DNA of 49,099 nt from NCBI GenBank assembly GCA_030374805.1, contig JARGSG010000186.1, positions 1 to 49,099 on the forward strand. Direction: 5' to 3'. Each line of letters starts with the position of its first letter. Within the stretch, counting starts at the first letter, position 1. The position numbers and the translations under genes were made by a program. The notes under the pieces are model-generated. The model saw nothing but the letters and a program-made list of their open reading frames with translations, had not been told where the DNA came from and made no database searches. This DNA comes from Gracilaria gracilis. Taxonomy: Eukaryota > Rhodophyta > Florideophyceae > Gracilariales > Gracilariaceae. This document shows positions 39,401 through 47,905 of the stretch, piece by piece.

Positions 39401-39910
39401 CACAATCCAGCATTCCTTGACGACACGCTCGTACCGGTCCTCACCCATCACGAAATACGCACCTGGTACATCTTCTTTCGCTCTACTTTGGAGAGCAACA
39501 GAAATGCGTCCCAGTTCTGGAAGATTCAAAGCCTTGCTGAACTTTTGCTCGAGGATTTCAATATGCCCATTCCTTATGGCACGCAAGGGATCTGAAGGTT
39601 CAACGGCCAGCGTTAATAGATTGATACGAACAACTCTTCGTTCAAATTTGTCAAAGTCGATCTCTGGAATGGCTAGCCTCTTCGTTGCTTCTTCAATGGC
39701 CTTCTCGGTACTGGTACCCCCAAATTCATCTACATGTACTACTTCGTCATCATCGACTGCCACAACATCGTCTCTATCATCATATTGCGCATCGTGTTGA
39801 CGCTGTTGTGGTGGCTGCGGTTCTGGGCCAGGTAGAATGTCATCTTCATACTCCACAGGGTTGCATGGCCGTTGATTCGACTCGTTCACTCTTTCGGTCG
39901 ATGGAACCAT
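36404..39910 (-). CDS. ParB-like domain / 2-oxoglutarate-Fe(II) dioxygenase-like fusion
   Basis: 1168 residues from the ATG at 39910 (frame open to a GTG at 39946). After an acidic leader, residues about 80-250 form a ParB-like domain with CWIVDGRHRLKAFRRL (DGRHR at 171-175), followed by LNQNSQQVLP, which parallels the second ParB-like protein. A helical region follows, then a Lys/Arg-rich disordered segment (about 470-570). The C-terminal part (about 950-1110) has the double-stranded beta-helix signature of Fe(II)/2OG oxygenases: QMLHSDF (His999, Asp1001), GDCFHAGASH (His1076) and LRYHMYF (Arg1092, the 2OG-binding Arg). Such enzymes hydroxylate or demethylate DNA, histones or other substrates. 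The tail is Gly/Glu-rich. It is divergent from the DNA methyltransferase-SET gene, which suggests an eraser partner to that writer. Confidence 0.75.
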   Translation of the reverse strand: MVPSTERVNESNQRPCNPVEYEDDILPGPEPQPPQQRQHDAQYDDRDDVVAVDDDEVVHVDEFGGTSTEKAIEEATKRLAIPEIDFDKFERRVVRINLLTLAVEPSDPLRAIRNGHIEILEQKFSKALNLPELGRISVALQSRAKEDVPGAYFVMGEDRYERVVKECWIVDGRHRLKAFRRLAESQNPDIANYFRNLLENYEATLFSKADGTLLSMFEVLGLGAVLNQNSQQVLPMNVMDNLHACVSHVKAAIERRTVTMSQLRVVDVAAMVKSTGALGDLQVRQILRYANIAYRMAKDDEVFKILEAAFTKCPSLGLVHLSNSILWGMPLDGFKLCLACAIGRIESGRGAGAFYTVMSSFYANVKILYNQVERTANYHNRSVGELLQDGVKATNSETVQLNVAIVHNMVGFRQFKSKTRRDRERRLRLRQVRKFLVSIVGKDLGDVVRENATNLNDACISELPQQCRPGDSNTAERFALQQKTRRESISEEGVGAFTRSKDFVTPSASREKPQITEPPSCGESETRATKNPRETTGSTSKKSKGGSRPNTGRRKQGKRKRRKIVDSTDAEDALFAPGVLNVDDIVKKFRKLDQRKMEEIIEHLEMVQFSVLYGANKDCDTDVDKTRESEQMIRNVGQRKAIMRNTEPKKVQALEFVGPRRRKFEDDVPDKLPIGITGVDAPFEGLAFPPWTRLVTKIPSSSGWRQIIERTDEDEEVDGKELRHGLLERREFRNPIEAKGPWLRSIFVPQGHRAECLRIITLADLRDTHHIVHWHAAYEYYRANGLEDVLLKEEEVAGKTVDQQLWTAAVVEDDVAIAYFAQRQAQLFEKGYCILEGFLNDEQIPNSVRGEALCKLRDSTGFFSSLVQEMVTNFPGEHELKELNNRKEWNTILNEGLEKDHMMSKEGCGRYISTWTGITESIEQNPNRVWAVRARALVDCRLGQIMALLRVANNRKAGLQRQFSCTIKGTGEGSKKMFMPRTGGRWLYTSVNCGRQMLHSDFPGLNREDTLSGQGNPGYFVICTSSGGAAIWVCEGAHKSIALAGEKVRALSRVSKVGLVHIPPKSVLVGRGDCFHAGASHTDFISQNGSLRYHMYFVPEGYNLPDGVHLNAQFRPSQYKKDLNNETEEEDHDPHAEFGSELGDGGGNSHEGGSYGGKSDENNKGAVG

Positions 39911-40131
39911 TACTTCGCGCTTCTTGGCTCTGCTTCCTTGGTGCACAGAAAAGGTAGTACTTCTCGGTGAAATTCCCAGTCACCACGAGGCGAACACGAA
40001 AAAGCGACACAGGGTAAACTGTTCTTCTTGTAATGTACCAAAGCTAAGACTCAACACATTGCTCCGCGTCCGCATTCGTCCATGGTGTATGACCAGGGGC
40101 TCTTGTCCCAAAATATAACTTGAATGCTTCA

Positions 40132-40143
40132 TGTCCTAGGACA
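40132..40143. repeat. TGTCCTAGGACA palindrome, copy 2
   Basis: Inverted relative to the other copies; its GTTCATGTTC flank lies to the right. Left arm of the large inverted repeat. Confidence 0.75.
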
Positions 40144-40262
40144 CCATGAAAAAGTGGTTCATGTTCTTGCATCACGGAATTTTCAAAAAAAGTTTTTGTA
40201 AATAAATACCAATTTTTTGGAAACACCCCGCGCGCTTTGCACGAACATGAACCAAGTTTTCG

Positions 40263-40280
40263 CCATGTCCTAGGACATGG
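40263..40280. repeat. TGTCCTAGGACA palindrome, copy 3 (extended)
   Basis: Perfect 18-bp palindrome CCATGTCCTAGGACATGG; GAACATGAACC-AAGTTTTCGC flanks it on the left. Right arm of the large inverted repeat. Confidence 0.8.
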
Positions 40281-40575
40281 CCCCCCGGCAATATTGCTTT
40301 CTTTTTCAAGGATTCGGTCGCATTCCCAGAGCGCTCGCTGTTCATCAACGAGCTTCTTTCCGGATCATTTTCATCGCGCATCCGCAAACACTACCATACT
40401 GCGCCACCTTCAAAACGTAAACAAGTTCATTGCAGGCATTACGAACGAGCTTTAATCCCTCCAACACTGTTGAGGCCATACTTGAAACTCTCTTTTCTTC
40501 AAGACGCAGGATTATTTTGTCGAAGCGCCTCTGCTCTATTTGGCCATCCGCCTTTCCTAGCACCAGAGTCGCAAC

Positions 40576-43500
40576 ATGACGACAAAGGCCATTCGTACCA
40601 TTACTTGCTTTTTAGCCTGCCGCGAAGTATGGCTCGAGCAATGCCCGGAAGTAGTAACGCAAGCTCAGAATTACGCATCATTCGCGAAATGGATAAGGCA
40701 GTTGGAGGAGGCTAAAAGGTCTGCAGGTGAGCCTTCACCACATCCTCCCGCTGTGGCCAACCTTCTTCACGTGCTTCTAGACGGAAGGGACATCAGAAAT
40801 TACGAAACCGCAAGCTTGGCTGTGGGGGGGTTGTTTAATCAACACCTTCACAATTACTACCGCATCGCTTTTGCTACCGATATGCACCCTGGAGAGTCAG
40901 ACCGCCGAGTACGGCAGTTTGTTTTGCATTTATGCAACTGTAGACTCCGCTGGTATCCTTACACCTCTTTACTGGTTCCATTCTTTACTTGTTCTGTTTT
41001 TCGCCCAGCTCGAACAACGGCGAAACAAAAGGACAGTATTTTCCTCACGGAACCATCAACAAGGTGGGAACAACTTTTGTTCTTATCCGCCCTGGTGCAT
41101 ATATCAAAGTTTCGGAAGGACAAAGGCTCTCACATCCCATCCCTGAAGAGATTAGGTCGAAAGGGAGCCCAACGTATTGGGAAATCCATACAGCTGCTTG
41201 TACGCGCTTGGGACCGATTTTCTTTTTATCTGGGTTTCCAGAGCGTGGAGCAACTATGCACTCCTTACGTTTTTCTCGATAACAACCTGGTATACAAAGT
41301 GGTCGATTCCCGATCGGATGGCTATGTTTCAAGGCGTTCTGCGAAAGAATTTCATATATCCCCGAGTCTAACACATGATCCGACGCAAGTTTCCCAGTTC
41401 GCCTTATCTATCACAGACACAATTGACAACAGCTTGCGTGAAATTGTATCCGATTTCCTTGCTGATATATATGCAGTAACGGAATACGACGAATTATACT
41501 CGTGCCAAGACCAAGGTCCCTTCCGTTTTTATGAATCATTGAAGGTGCCGACCTCCTGTAGTACCCCCTCTGCTTCTCAACACACACATATGGACACTGA
41601 TCTTCTCCCCAACCATTTTCTTCGGTATCCCTACGCTTTGACTGCCAATATTCGCAGTTCGGTGGAGATGTACAAATCACCAAAAACGGTGCCCCACCGG
41701 GTCCTTTTGAGGATCCGATGTCGACCACCTTCTGATACGCCGCTTTCAAAGCAACCACCCCGCAAGAGAAGAAAAAGTGATGCACCAAAAACTGCCTCTG
41801 GTTCTACCGTATACAACGTCCCGAAACCGCTGCACCGCCGAACTCTCAACGATTTGTTGCGCACCCCACCACTCAATGCGGGAAAAGGTGCGTCAAGTGA
41901 AGAAGATGCAAATCCGGGAGCTTCCGTCCCAGAACTGGCGGCGATTAAACAGCGTGACTTGCATTCGGCAATCAGCAATCTTTACAACATCGTTGGGGAC
42001 AAGTTTGCTCTCCTGGATACTGGGTTCGAGAACTTCGCAAATGCTTTGAGGCTGAAGTACGGACATTTGAACATCATTGGTAAAACGCAACTTGTTCTAA
42101 TTGATCCTCCTCGTAATATTCGCGACTACTCGTACGATACCCTCAATCACGACCAAATAATAATGACGGTACGTCTGATTGGGAAACTCCTTCGCCCTGG
42201 AGGTCATGCACTCATTTTGTCGTCATTTCAGATGGCGCAAACCTGGATAGAGCTGTTTACAAAGGCCCCGAATCTCCCGGCAACGAAACTTCGTTGTGAA
42301 GATTTCGAAGCAGATATGGAAGACACTGACGATGATAGTAGCAGTGATGAAAGTGAAGAGGGCGAAAGTACTGGACGTACACCAACAACACCTCCCCACC
42401 GTAAGAGCAGCTTAACTAAATCAACATTCACTGTCGATCAAGTTCCAATCGTGTTCTCATGGCATCCTTCTCAAAACAAGGGCAGCAGTTCGAAAAGAAA
42501 GAATTCCATTCTCGTAAACATGAATGAGTACGCGATACACGTGAAGAGAAATGGTCTCACTTCCGCAAACGAATTCGAAATGGAAAACACGGACAGAAAT
42601 TTCAACTTCGTCGGGTGTTCTTACCCACCTTGGAAAAACACAATAAACAATATCAAAGATCTCCCACCACACGAGCAGGTTCGGGTAACTTTTAACCCAA
42701 GTGCCCCAGATGGTACCGATTCCAGAAACTCAACGGATACAATTGGTTCTCGTGTCAAGACTTACGCTCTACGAAGTGATCAAAAACCGATCGCACTGAT
42801 CCAAGAACTTATTGCTCGCTACTCCAGGCCTGGCGACATTGTGATCGACTTTTTTGCTGGAACGTTCTCAACAGCGATAGCCGCAATGTCACTGCCAGGA
42901 CACCGCCGTTTCTTTGGTTGTGAAATAGACGTACGGTGTCATGCAGCTGCAAAGCTGAACTTTCTTATTGCTCTCTCGAAGACGATATACTACAGGGCAA
43001 ACGATATCTTGTTTGATATGGGCCTGTATAAAAAAGCTATGTGCCTTATAACTACTGTGGTTCGGCTTCTCACATGCGGAAGTGTGGAGAATGCCGTGTT
43101 TCCAGGGAACCTGTACTTGAAACGTGTTGATCCACTTACCGTTCTCGCTGGTGACAAGCGCTGGAGAGCTCCCGCTCCATATCCGCATTACCAAAGGTTT
43201 TCTAGTGCCATACTTGCAGCACTGAGCTCAATGTGGAACGATCATGCTTTTGTCCGAATGGCAAACAGTACACCATTCCAAAAATGGACGGAACGTTACC
43301 AAGGGCTTCTGCAACAGGTGAGCATGGAAGATCTGTTACTGGTGGAAAGTTCTGCGAACAACCTCATTATTGCAAAGAGTACCATACAGCACCCACTCGC
43401 CGGTAAAGGTGCATTTGCGGCCCAAACGTTTCGAAAAGACCAGGTCATCTGCCAGTATTACGGCACTTTAGTCTACCACGACCTTACCAAGAGGCACCAG

Positions 43501-43938
43501 GAGGTGAAAAGTGCCTATTCGTGTTCTCATAATTACGGACATGGTGTTCTGGCAGTGGACTGCCAAAGATTTGCAGAGTACGCAATCCAAGTTTCAGTTC
43601 GTCCTGCAGCATTCCCAGACGTGACAACTATAGATAAGAAAAACGGTCTCAAAACAGTATATGTCGTACCGTTTAAGTTCTGTACTGCAGCATACATTAA
43701 TGATTACAACTACCACCATATGGATAAGCAGTTCCAGGCAGCAATGAACAATCGAATTCCTGACGCACACCGCCGTGTGCCAAATGTTCAGTTTCAACTT
43801 AAAACTGACAATATTAGTCACCCAGATCACCTCGAGAATCAGGCAATGATCAACGTCATTGCAACTCGAACGATCAACCCTGGACAGGAGCTCTTTACTT
43901 CGTACGAAAAATGCGGTGTGGTAACATCTCTCTGCTAG
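40576..43938 (+). CDS. DNA methyltransferase (N6-adenine/N4-cytosine, beta class) fused to a SET domain
   Basis: 1120 residues, one exon, ATG at 40576. Residues 1 to about 470 are helical with no domain I know. Then a beta-class amino-methyltransferase appears in the order motif IV then motif I: LVLIDPPRNIRDYSYD (Asp510-Pro-Pro), LRPGGHALILSS, an acidic insert (about 575-600, DDSSSDESEEGE), and GDIVIDFFAGTFSTAIAAM (Asp758) with RRFFGCEID. Residues about 925-1115 form a SET domain: GKGAFAAQTF (about 943), CQYYGTLV, AAYINDYNYHH, PNVQF, and INPGQELFTSYE with the catalytic Tyr. The first half would methylate DNA exocyclic amines and the second protein lysines. Bdelloid rotifer N4CMT, a bacterial-type enzyme joined to a chromodomain, is a partial precedent. 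The adenine/cytosine choice cannot be read. Confidence 0.85.
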   Translation: MTTKAIRTITCFLACREVWLEQCPEVVTQAQNYASFAKWIRQLEEAKRSAGEPSPHPPAVANLLHVLLDGRDIRNYETASLAVGGLFNQHLHNYYRIAFATDMHPGESDRRVRQFVLHLCNCRLRWYPYTSLLVPFFTCSVFRPARTTAKQKDSIFLTEPSTRWEQLLFLSALVHISKFRKDKGSHIPSLKRLGRKGAQRIGKSIQLLVRAWDRFSFYLGFQSVEQLCTPYVFLDNNLVYKVVDSRSDGYVSRRSAKEFHISPSLTHDPTQVSQFALSITDTIDNSLREIVSDFLADIYAVTEYDELYSCQDQGPFRFYESLKVPTSCSTPSASQHTHMDTDLLPNHFLRYPYALTANIRSSVEMYKSPKTVPHRVLLRIRCRPPSDTPLSKQPPRKRRKSDAPKTASGSTVYNVPKPLHRRTLNDLLRTPPLNAGKGASSEEDANPGASVPELAAIKQRDLHSAISNLYNIVGDKFALLDTGFENFANALRLKYGHLNIIGKTQLVLIDPPRNIRDYSYDTLNHDQIIMTVRLIGKLLRPGGHALILSSFQMAQTWIELFTKAPNLPATKLRCEDFEADMEDTDDDSSSDESEEGESTGRTPTTPPHRKSSLTKSTFTVDQVPIVFSWHPSQNKGSSSKRKNSILVNMNEYAIHVKRNGLTSANEFEMENTDRNFNFVGCSYPPWKNTINNIKDLPPHEQVRVTFNPSAPDGTDSRNSTDTIGSRVKTYALRSDQKPIALIQELIARYSRPGDIVIDFFAGTFSTAIAAMSLPGHRRFFGCEIDVRCHAAAKLNFLIALSKTIYYRANDILFDMGLYKKAMCLITTVVRLLTCGSVENAVFPGNLYLKRVDPLTVLAGDKRWRAPAPYPHYQRFSSAILAALSSMWNDHAFVRMANSTPFQKWTERYQGLLQQVSMEDLLLVESSANNLIIAKSTIQHPLAGKGAFAAQTFRKDQVICQYYGTLVYHDLTKRHQEVKSAYSCSHNYGHGVLAVDCQRFAEYAIQVSVRPAAFPDVTTIDKKNGLKTVYVVPFKFCTAAYINDYNYHHMDKQFQAAMNNRIPDAHRRVPNVQFQLKTDNISHPDHLENQAMINVIATRTINPGQELFTSYEKCGVVTSLC

Positions 43939-44091
43939 TGAAATAATAGAATCATTCCTTCAAAGTGTACAGCCGTTCTTATATTGAGATGAGTGGTCGC
44001 GGTGTTTAGAATTTAATGGACACGTTTTCTTTGATGAATACCGCGAGGTGTACTACAGAACTCGGTAGAAAACGGCTGAGCACGTTAAGTG

Positions 44092-44274
44092 ATGGATTTG
44101 TGGGATGATAGGTACCTGATTTCAAGGATGTTCAATGATTTGGTTATTGCAGACAACCATACGTTGAATAACACGCACATTGCAACTTTCAGAAAGGCAA
44201 TGAACGCTCCGGAAGATGTTTTGTACAATGTTGCTCGAAAGTTAGACATGGATAGTGCTGGTGGGTTTTGGTGA
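44092..44274 (+). CDS. Possible 60-residue protein or fragment
   Basis: ATG at 44092, protein-like composition (MDLWDDRYLISRMFNDLV...), no recognised domain. It lies 150 bases after the methyltransferase-SET gene. It may be a remnant of a larger gene. Confidence 0.3.
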   Translation: MDLWDDRYLISRMFNDLVIADNHTLNNTHIATFRKAMNAPEDVLYNVARKLDMDSAGGFW

Positions 44275-44686
44275 GATAATCAAATGAAGTGGCGAAGATA
44301 TCAGCAAATTGTTGTGGATGCTAAGAGTAGGGGAATCGGTAGAAAAAAAGGGGGTTCTGAAACGACTATCTGTTTTCGTACTGCGCGTAGACAGTGTACC
44401 AGACTGCTAGACCTCGGTTAGATTTTGGCGTGATGCGGGCGGACATGCCAAGTGAGCTCCACAAGTCGTACAGGGAATGTTGCCGTCTGCTCAGCGATAG
44501 AAGATGAACACAGCCAACGGATGCATGCTGTTGGCTATTTCCACCCTTAACAAGGACGTATGGTTACATATAGTCTACGACAGTGCTTTTCAGCTTCTGA
44601 AGCAATGCACAGAACAAACTATGATTAAACCCAACAAAACTGTGGTACAAAACTGTGGTACACAAACATGAACCGGGTTTTGGCTT

Positions 44687-44698
44687 TGTCCTAGGACA
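44687..44698. repeat. TGTCCTAGGACA palindrome, copy 4
   Basis: Preceded by ACAAACATGAACC-GGGTTTTGGC, as in copy 1. Confidence 0.7.
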
Positions 44699-44749
44699 TG
44701 CGGTATACATATTTGAAAAATACTGTTCACAATTTTGAACACCTGTACA

Positions 44750-44781
44750 ACGTGTAGAATGCAAAAGTGCATTTTACACGT
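44750..44781. promoter_or_regulatory. 32-bp zone-B palindrome, copy 5
   Basis: ACGTGTAGAATGCA, AAAG, TGCATTTTACACGT, identical to copy 3. About 158 bases upstream of the ATG at 44940. Confidence 0.8.
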
Positions 44782-44939
44782 GGAGGATTGTTTCTCGCGA
44801 CGCAGCTTTTGCAAATCGTGAGAGCTTGCTCCACTCCATCTGCAGCAATCGTGGACATTGACGAGAAGCTCATTTCAACCCTTTGTTCTCTCACATTGAG
44901 GTTATCGACTTGCCACATGCATGTCGCTGGAATCCGAAA

Positions 44940-46713
44940 ATGAGCTTCGAAAACGATCCGAGAATTGGACCTGTCGAAAACCCAGATATTGATCGTGTTA
45001 TTTCGGAGTATAACAAGGCAGTACGGCAGTGTCATAAACCACTTGAAGCAGAGCGAATGCCAGCGACGGATTCAGAAAGCGAGAACGAATACCTCTTGAT
45101 TTCATTGGGCGATTCTTCTTCAGAATACGAACGCGATGATTGTTCGAGCGCCGACGGAAGATCTAGTGGCGATGCCCATGGGTCTGGGTCTGAATGGAAT
45201 CTAGATGAACTAATTGTTGACTCGTCCTCTGATTTGCAAAAGCAGAAAGACGAGTCGAGTCACAAATTAGAGCATCCAGGGATTAGACCCGAAGGCATTG
45301 TACCGGAAATACAGAAAGCAGCTGAGCTAACAGCTCAAACGTTGAATGATGGATTGAAGTATACCAGTCTGAAAGGCGTTTTCTTCTCTGCAGATGTTAT
45401 TGGTACACATCGCCAAAATGAGGTTCTCCAAAATTCCCCATCACTCTGTGACACATTTCATCTCAACTTCTTTTACCTTTTGGCAAAGCATGGAAACTTT
45501 CTTTTGCCAACACATCTGAATCGCAAAGGTTTCGAATGGGCAAACAAGGACGAGTGGTATCTGTGCTCGATCATGAAAAGCGGACACCCGTGGGATGTGT
45601 CAAATGCTGGTGAGCTTTACAAGCTTCTGCTACCTTTGGAAATGGTTGAAAATGATCGTTCATACCAGAAGTCTATCAAACTTCAGATGAGTGGATTTGA
45701 ATCCATTCTGAAGAATGATTGGCACGCATATGAAAGGAATCGTATGCTCTTGTTGCAAACCAAAGGCCAGCAGTTTTTCGAGCATCTTTGTACGGCAGAT
45801 GGTATTAGAGCCCGATCAGTATCTCTCAAGGACAAGCGTGGGTGTTTGTATTTCGATAATTCGTGTGCCTTAGATTCACTTCTGTTCATCTTCCCACACC
45901 TCTATTGGATGCTTTTTAAGAAGGAACTTTTCGGGAAGACCGATAATGGGATATCGTACGCCTTCAAAGCTCCAGGAGCTATAGTGGTGTGCGTCATAAT
46001 GCAAAGTTTATTCTCAATTGGAGTGAATCACTACCGTGAACGTTTTCATCAGCGAATCTCGAACTACTTGCGAGTTCTAATCCAAGATCTTTCGAGCTTT
46101 TACAGGCCAAGAGGAAAGCCCCTTCCTCGTTTTTGGGACCCATGTAAGAAAAATCCCTTCTTGAACATAAACGAAGTAGTTTGGTATATCCTCCCAAGAC
46201 TGCTCGGCGCAAAGGGACACTGTAGCTTACTATCTCAATTGGAGTTCAGGAGGATAATGATATCTGATGATTGCTTGAAAGATTGCTTGAGGGATCGCAA
46301 GACTTCATCTACTTTTGCTGAATTTCTTCACGACCTCGTTATTCTCAAGAACGGCCGTGTGGTTGAAGGATGCCTTGTATTTCACCTAGATGAAAAAGTT
46401 TCAAACCCAAATGTTCAAGTACTTAAAGAGCTTCTTGGTGAAACCCGTACATTTTCTTCCAATGGATATGAGTTGAAAATTCTGGCATTCTTAGGATACG
46501 AACTTAAATCTTCCGAAACTCACTTTTATTTCAGGCGTTCTGTTCAAGGCCACTAACGGCAAAGACAGAATCTACTTTTACGACGGCACAAATGATGGTG
46601 GGAAACCCAAAGGAATGACGCTGCGGACTGCATTTCAGAAGAACAATTCTGTTTTCTCCGTTCCCCGTCTACTTACTTTTGCAGTGGCTTCGAGGGCAGA
46701 AGTCATTGAATAA
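44940..46713 (+). CDS. Papain-fold-like cysteine protease homologue with 3' frameshift or intron
   Basis: ATG at 44940; the uninterrupted frame ends at 46556 (538 residues). Residues about 35-120 are acidic and Ser-rich. LYFDNSCALDSLLFIFPHLYW places a Cys (309) at the start of a helix, as in ubiquitin-protease-like families and related domains of mobile elements. THFYF (His528) could be the histidine box. The frame breaks just after it, but from 46537 another frame continues to a TAA at 46711-46713 and reads ...KDRIYFYDGTND, the expected aromatic/Asp strand. Skipping one base near 46536 joins them; alternatively a GT-AG intron (46438 or 46447 to 46534) would, at the cost of the His box. I favour a frameshift or base error. 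Function would be deubiquitinase-like, unproven. Confidence 0.6.
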
Positions 46714-46870
46714 GATCAGAAGAATAGATGAAGCTTTTTTTTGCAAAATCAGCTTCGCAGGACACCATATATCTTTCTTATATCACAGATATTGGTTTAA
46801 AGATTCTTCAATATCTTCATTTAGCCTGCCTATCCAGTCGTGAGAGACCATTGATTTTCTCTCCAAACCA

Positions 46871-47905
46871 TTATTGTAGAGCATAGTTGTGTTGAGCGAG
46901 GTGTTGCTTCAAAGAGTTTGGAAGGAGGAAAAGGCACAGAGTGTTTTCCATATCCATTTCACAGAAGCAATAACTTGTGCCCCATCCTTTTAGAGACTGC
47001 TCGCCGAAACGGAACTTGACAAAAAGCTTCGCCCTTACCTTCGAGGCAACAAGAGACCTAGGTTTCGTAGAGACTACTTGCTTCGGTTCTGAGCGTAACC
47101 AGCCTTCATATCTCCTAGAGTTAATTAGAACGCTTACACAAGTGTCTTCTCCTTCACCATAACCAAGGCTTTTCTTCGTCCCTTTCGACATGCTCAGAAA
47201 CGAAATCGGGCGCCAGCAGTACGTACCACTGCCTTGATATGTGAAGATCCGTTCTAGTTGAGTACTTTCGTCAACAGAATGTGGTAGAGATAGATAATCC
47301 AACCAGGAAATTATAGATTCGGGCTTTGGGGCCGGTACCCAAGCCAAGTAGCATGGGTCGAAACTAGGAGCCCCAGCGAATCCTCGTTGCGAAGTTAAAG
47401 AGTTTTTCTGCGCCCACCTACATGCTTCCAGTAATTTGGTGTTACACGAGAGCGATGCAAAGATGAGCTGTGTTTCAAGAGCGCGCTGTAAAACTATGCC
47501 TCCGATCCATTGTTCATAGTGGCAAACCTTGGTCCTTGGCATAAATTTCAGCTCTCCTTTCAAGAACGTAAGAACTTTGTCATTTCGTGAAGAGTAGTAG
47601 TCCAGAAGTCGTTTGTTTTCACTAGAATATTCGTAGTGGCTGATTGTTCTAGAAACACGAGATCGGTTAAACTGGAAGCATACTTTGCCTTCACGTTTCA
47701 CAAGAAACCCAAGCCTGTGGTAACGTTGATCGGGGGAAACCAATAGAAATTGCGGACATACGTTTCCATTCGCGACATCCAACAGAAACTGTGGTAACCA
47801 GGTGTCAGGTGGCAGACTTTCATTCTTGATACACGAAGGATCGTTGTACAACGAAAGGAGAATGGGCATTCTCTCCTTCGTTGAAGAATGTATATGGGAC
47901 ATCAT
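46871..47905 (-). CDS. Orphan protein, possible paralogue of the 30119 gene
   Basis: 344 residues from the ATG at 47905, immediately followed by a second ATG; the frame is open upstream to a TTG at 47929. No known domain, signal peptide or membrane segment. A loose match to the 30119-31321 protein covers residues about 55-85, and both share a WVPAPKP/WVPST-type motif mid-chain. It is convergent with the 44940 gene, about 160 bases between their 3' ends. Function unknown. Confidence 0.6.
   Translation of the reverse strand: MMSHIHSSTKERMPILLSLYNDPSCIKNESLPPDTWLPQFLLDVANGNVCPQFLLVSPDQRYHRLGFLVKREGKVCFQFNRSRVSRTISHYEYSSENKRLLDYYSSRNDKVLTFLKGELKFMPRTKVCHYEQWIGGIVLQRALETQLIFASLSCNTKLLEACRWAQKNSLTSQRGFAGAPSFDPCYLAWVPAPKPESIISWLDYLSLPHSVDESTQLERIFTYQGSGTYCWRPISFLSMSKGTKKSLGYGEGEDTCVSVLINSRRYEGWLRSEPKQVVSTKPRSLVASKVRAKLFVKFRFGEQSLKGWGTSYCFCEMDMENTLCLFLLPNSLKQHLAQHNYALQ

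Larger units (their letters stand above)
39911..40575. promoter_or_regulatory. Divergent promoter between dioxygenase and methyltransferase genes, with large inverted repeat
   Basis: Two 40-base arms (about 40132-40171 and 40238-40277) face each other around about 40205. Each ends in TGTCCTAGGACA at its outer side and carries GGTTCATGTTC at its inner side. The symmetry suits coordinated control of both genes. Confidence 0.65.
43939..44939. other. Intergenic and promoter of the 44940 gene
   Basis: It holds the second copy of the duplicated promoter from 44581. The short frame 44092-44274 is listed separately. Confidence 0.5.
44581..45374. repeat. Segmental duplication, copy 2 (intact)
   Basis: Counterpart of 31452-32207, containing the promoter and N-terminal coding region of the 44940 gene. 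This copy retains the start codon and continuous frame, so it is closer to the parental form. Confidence 0.85.
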
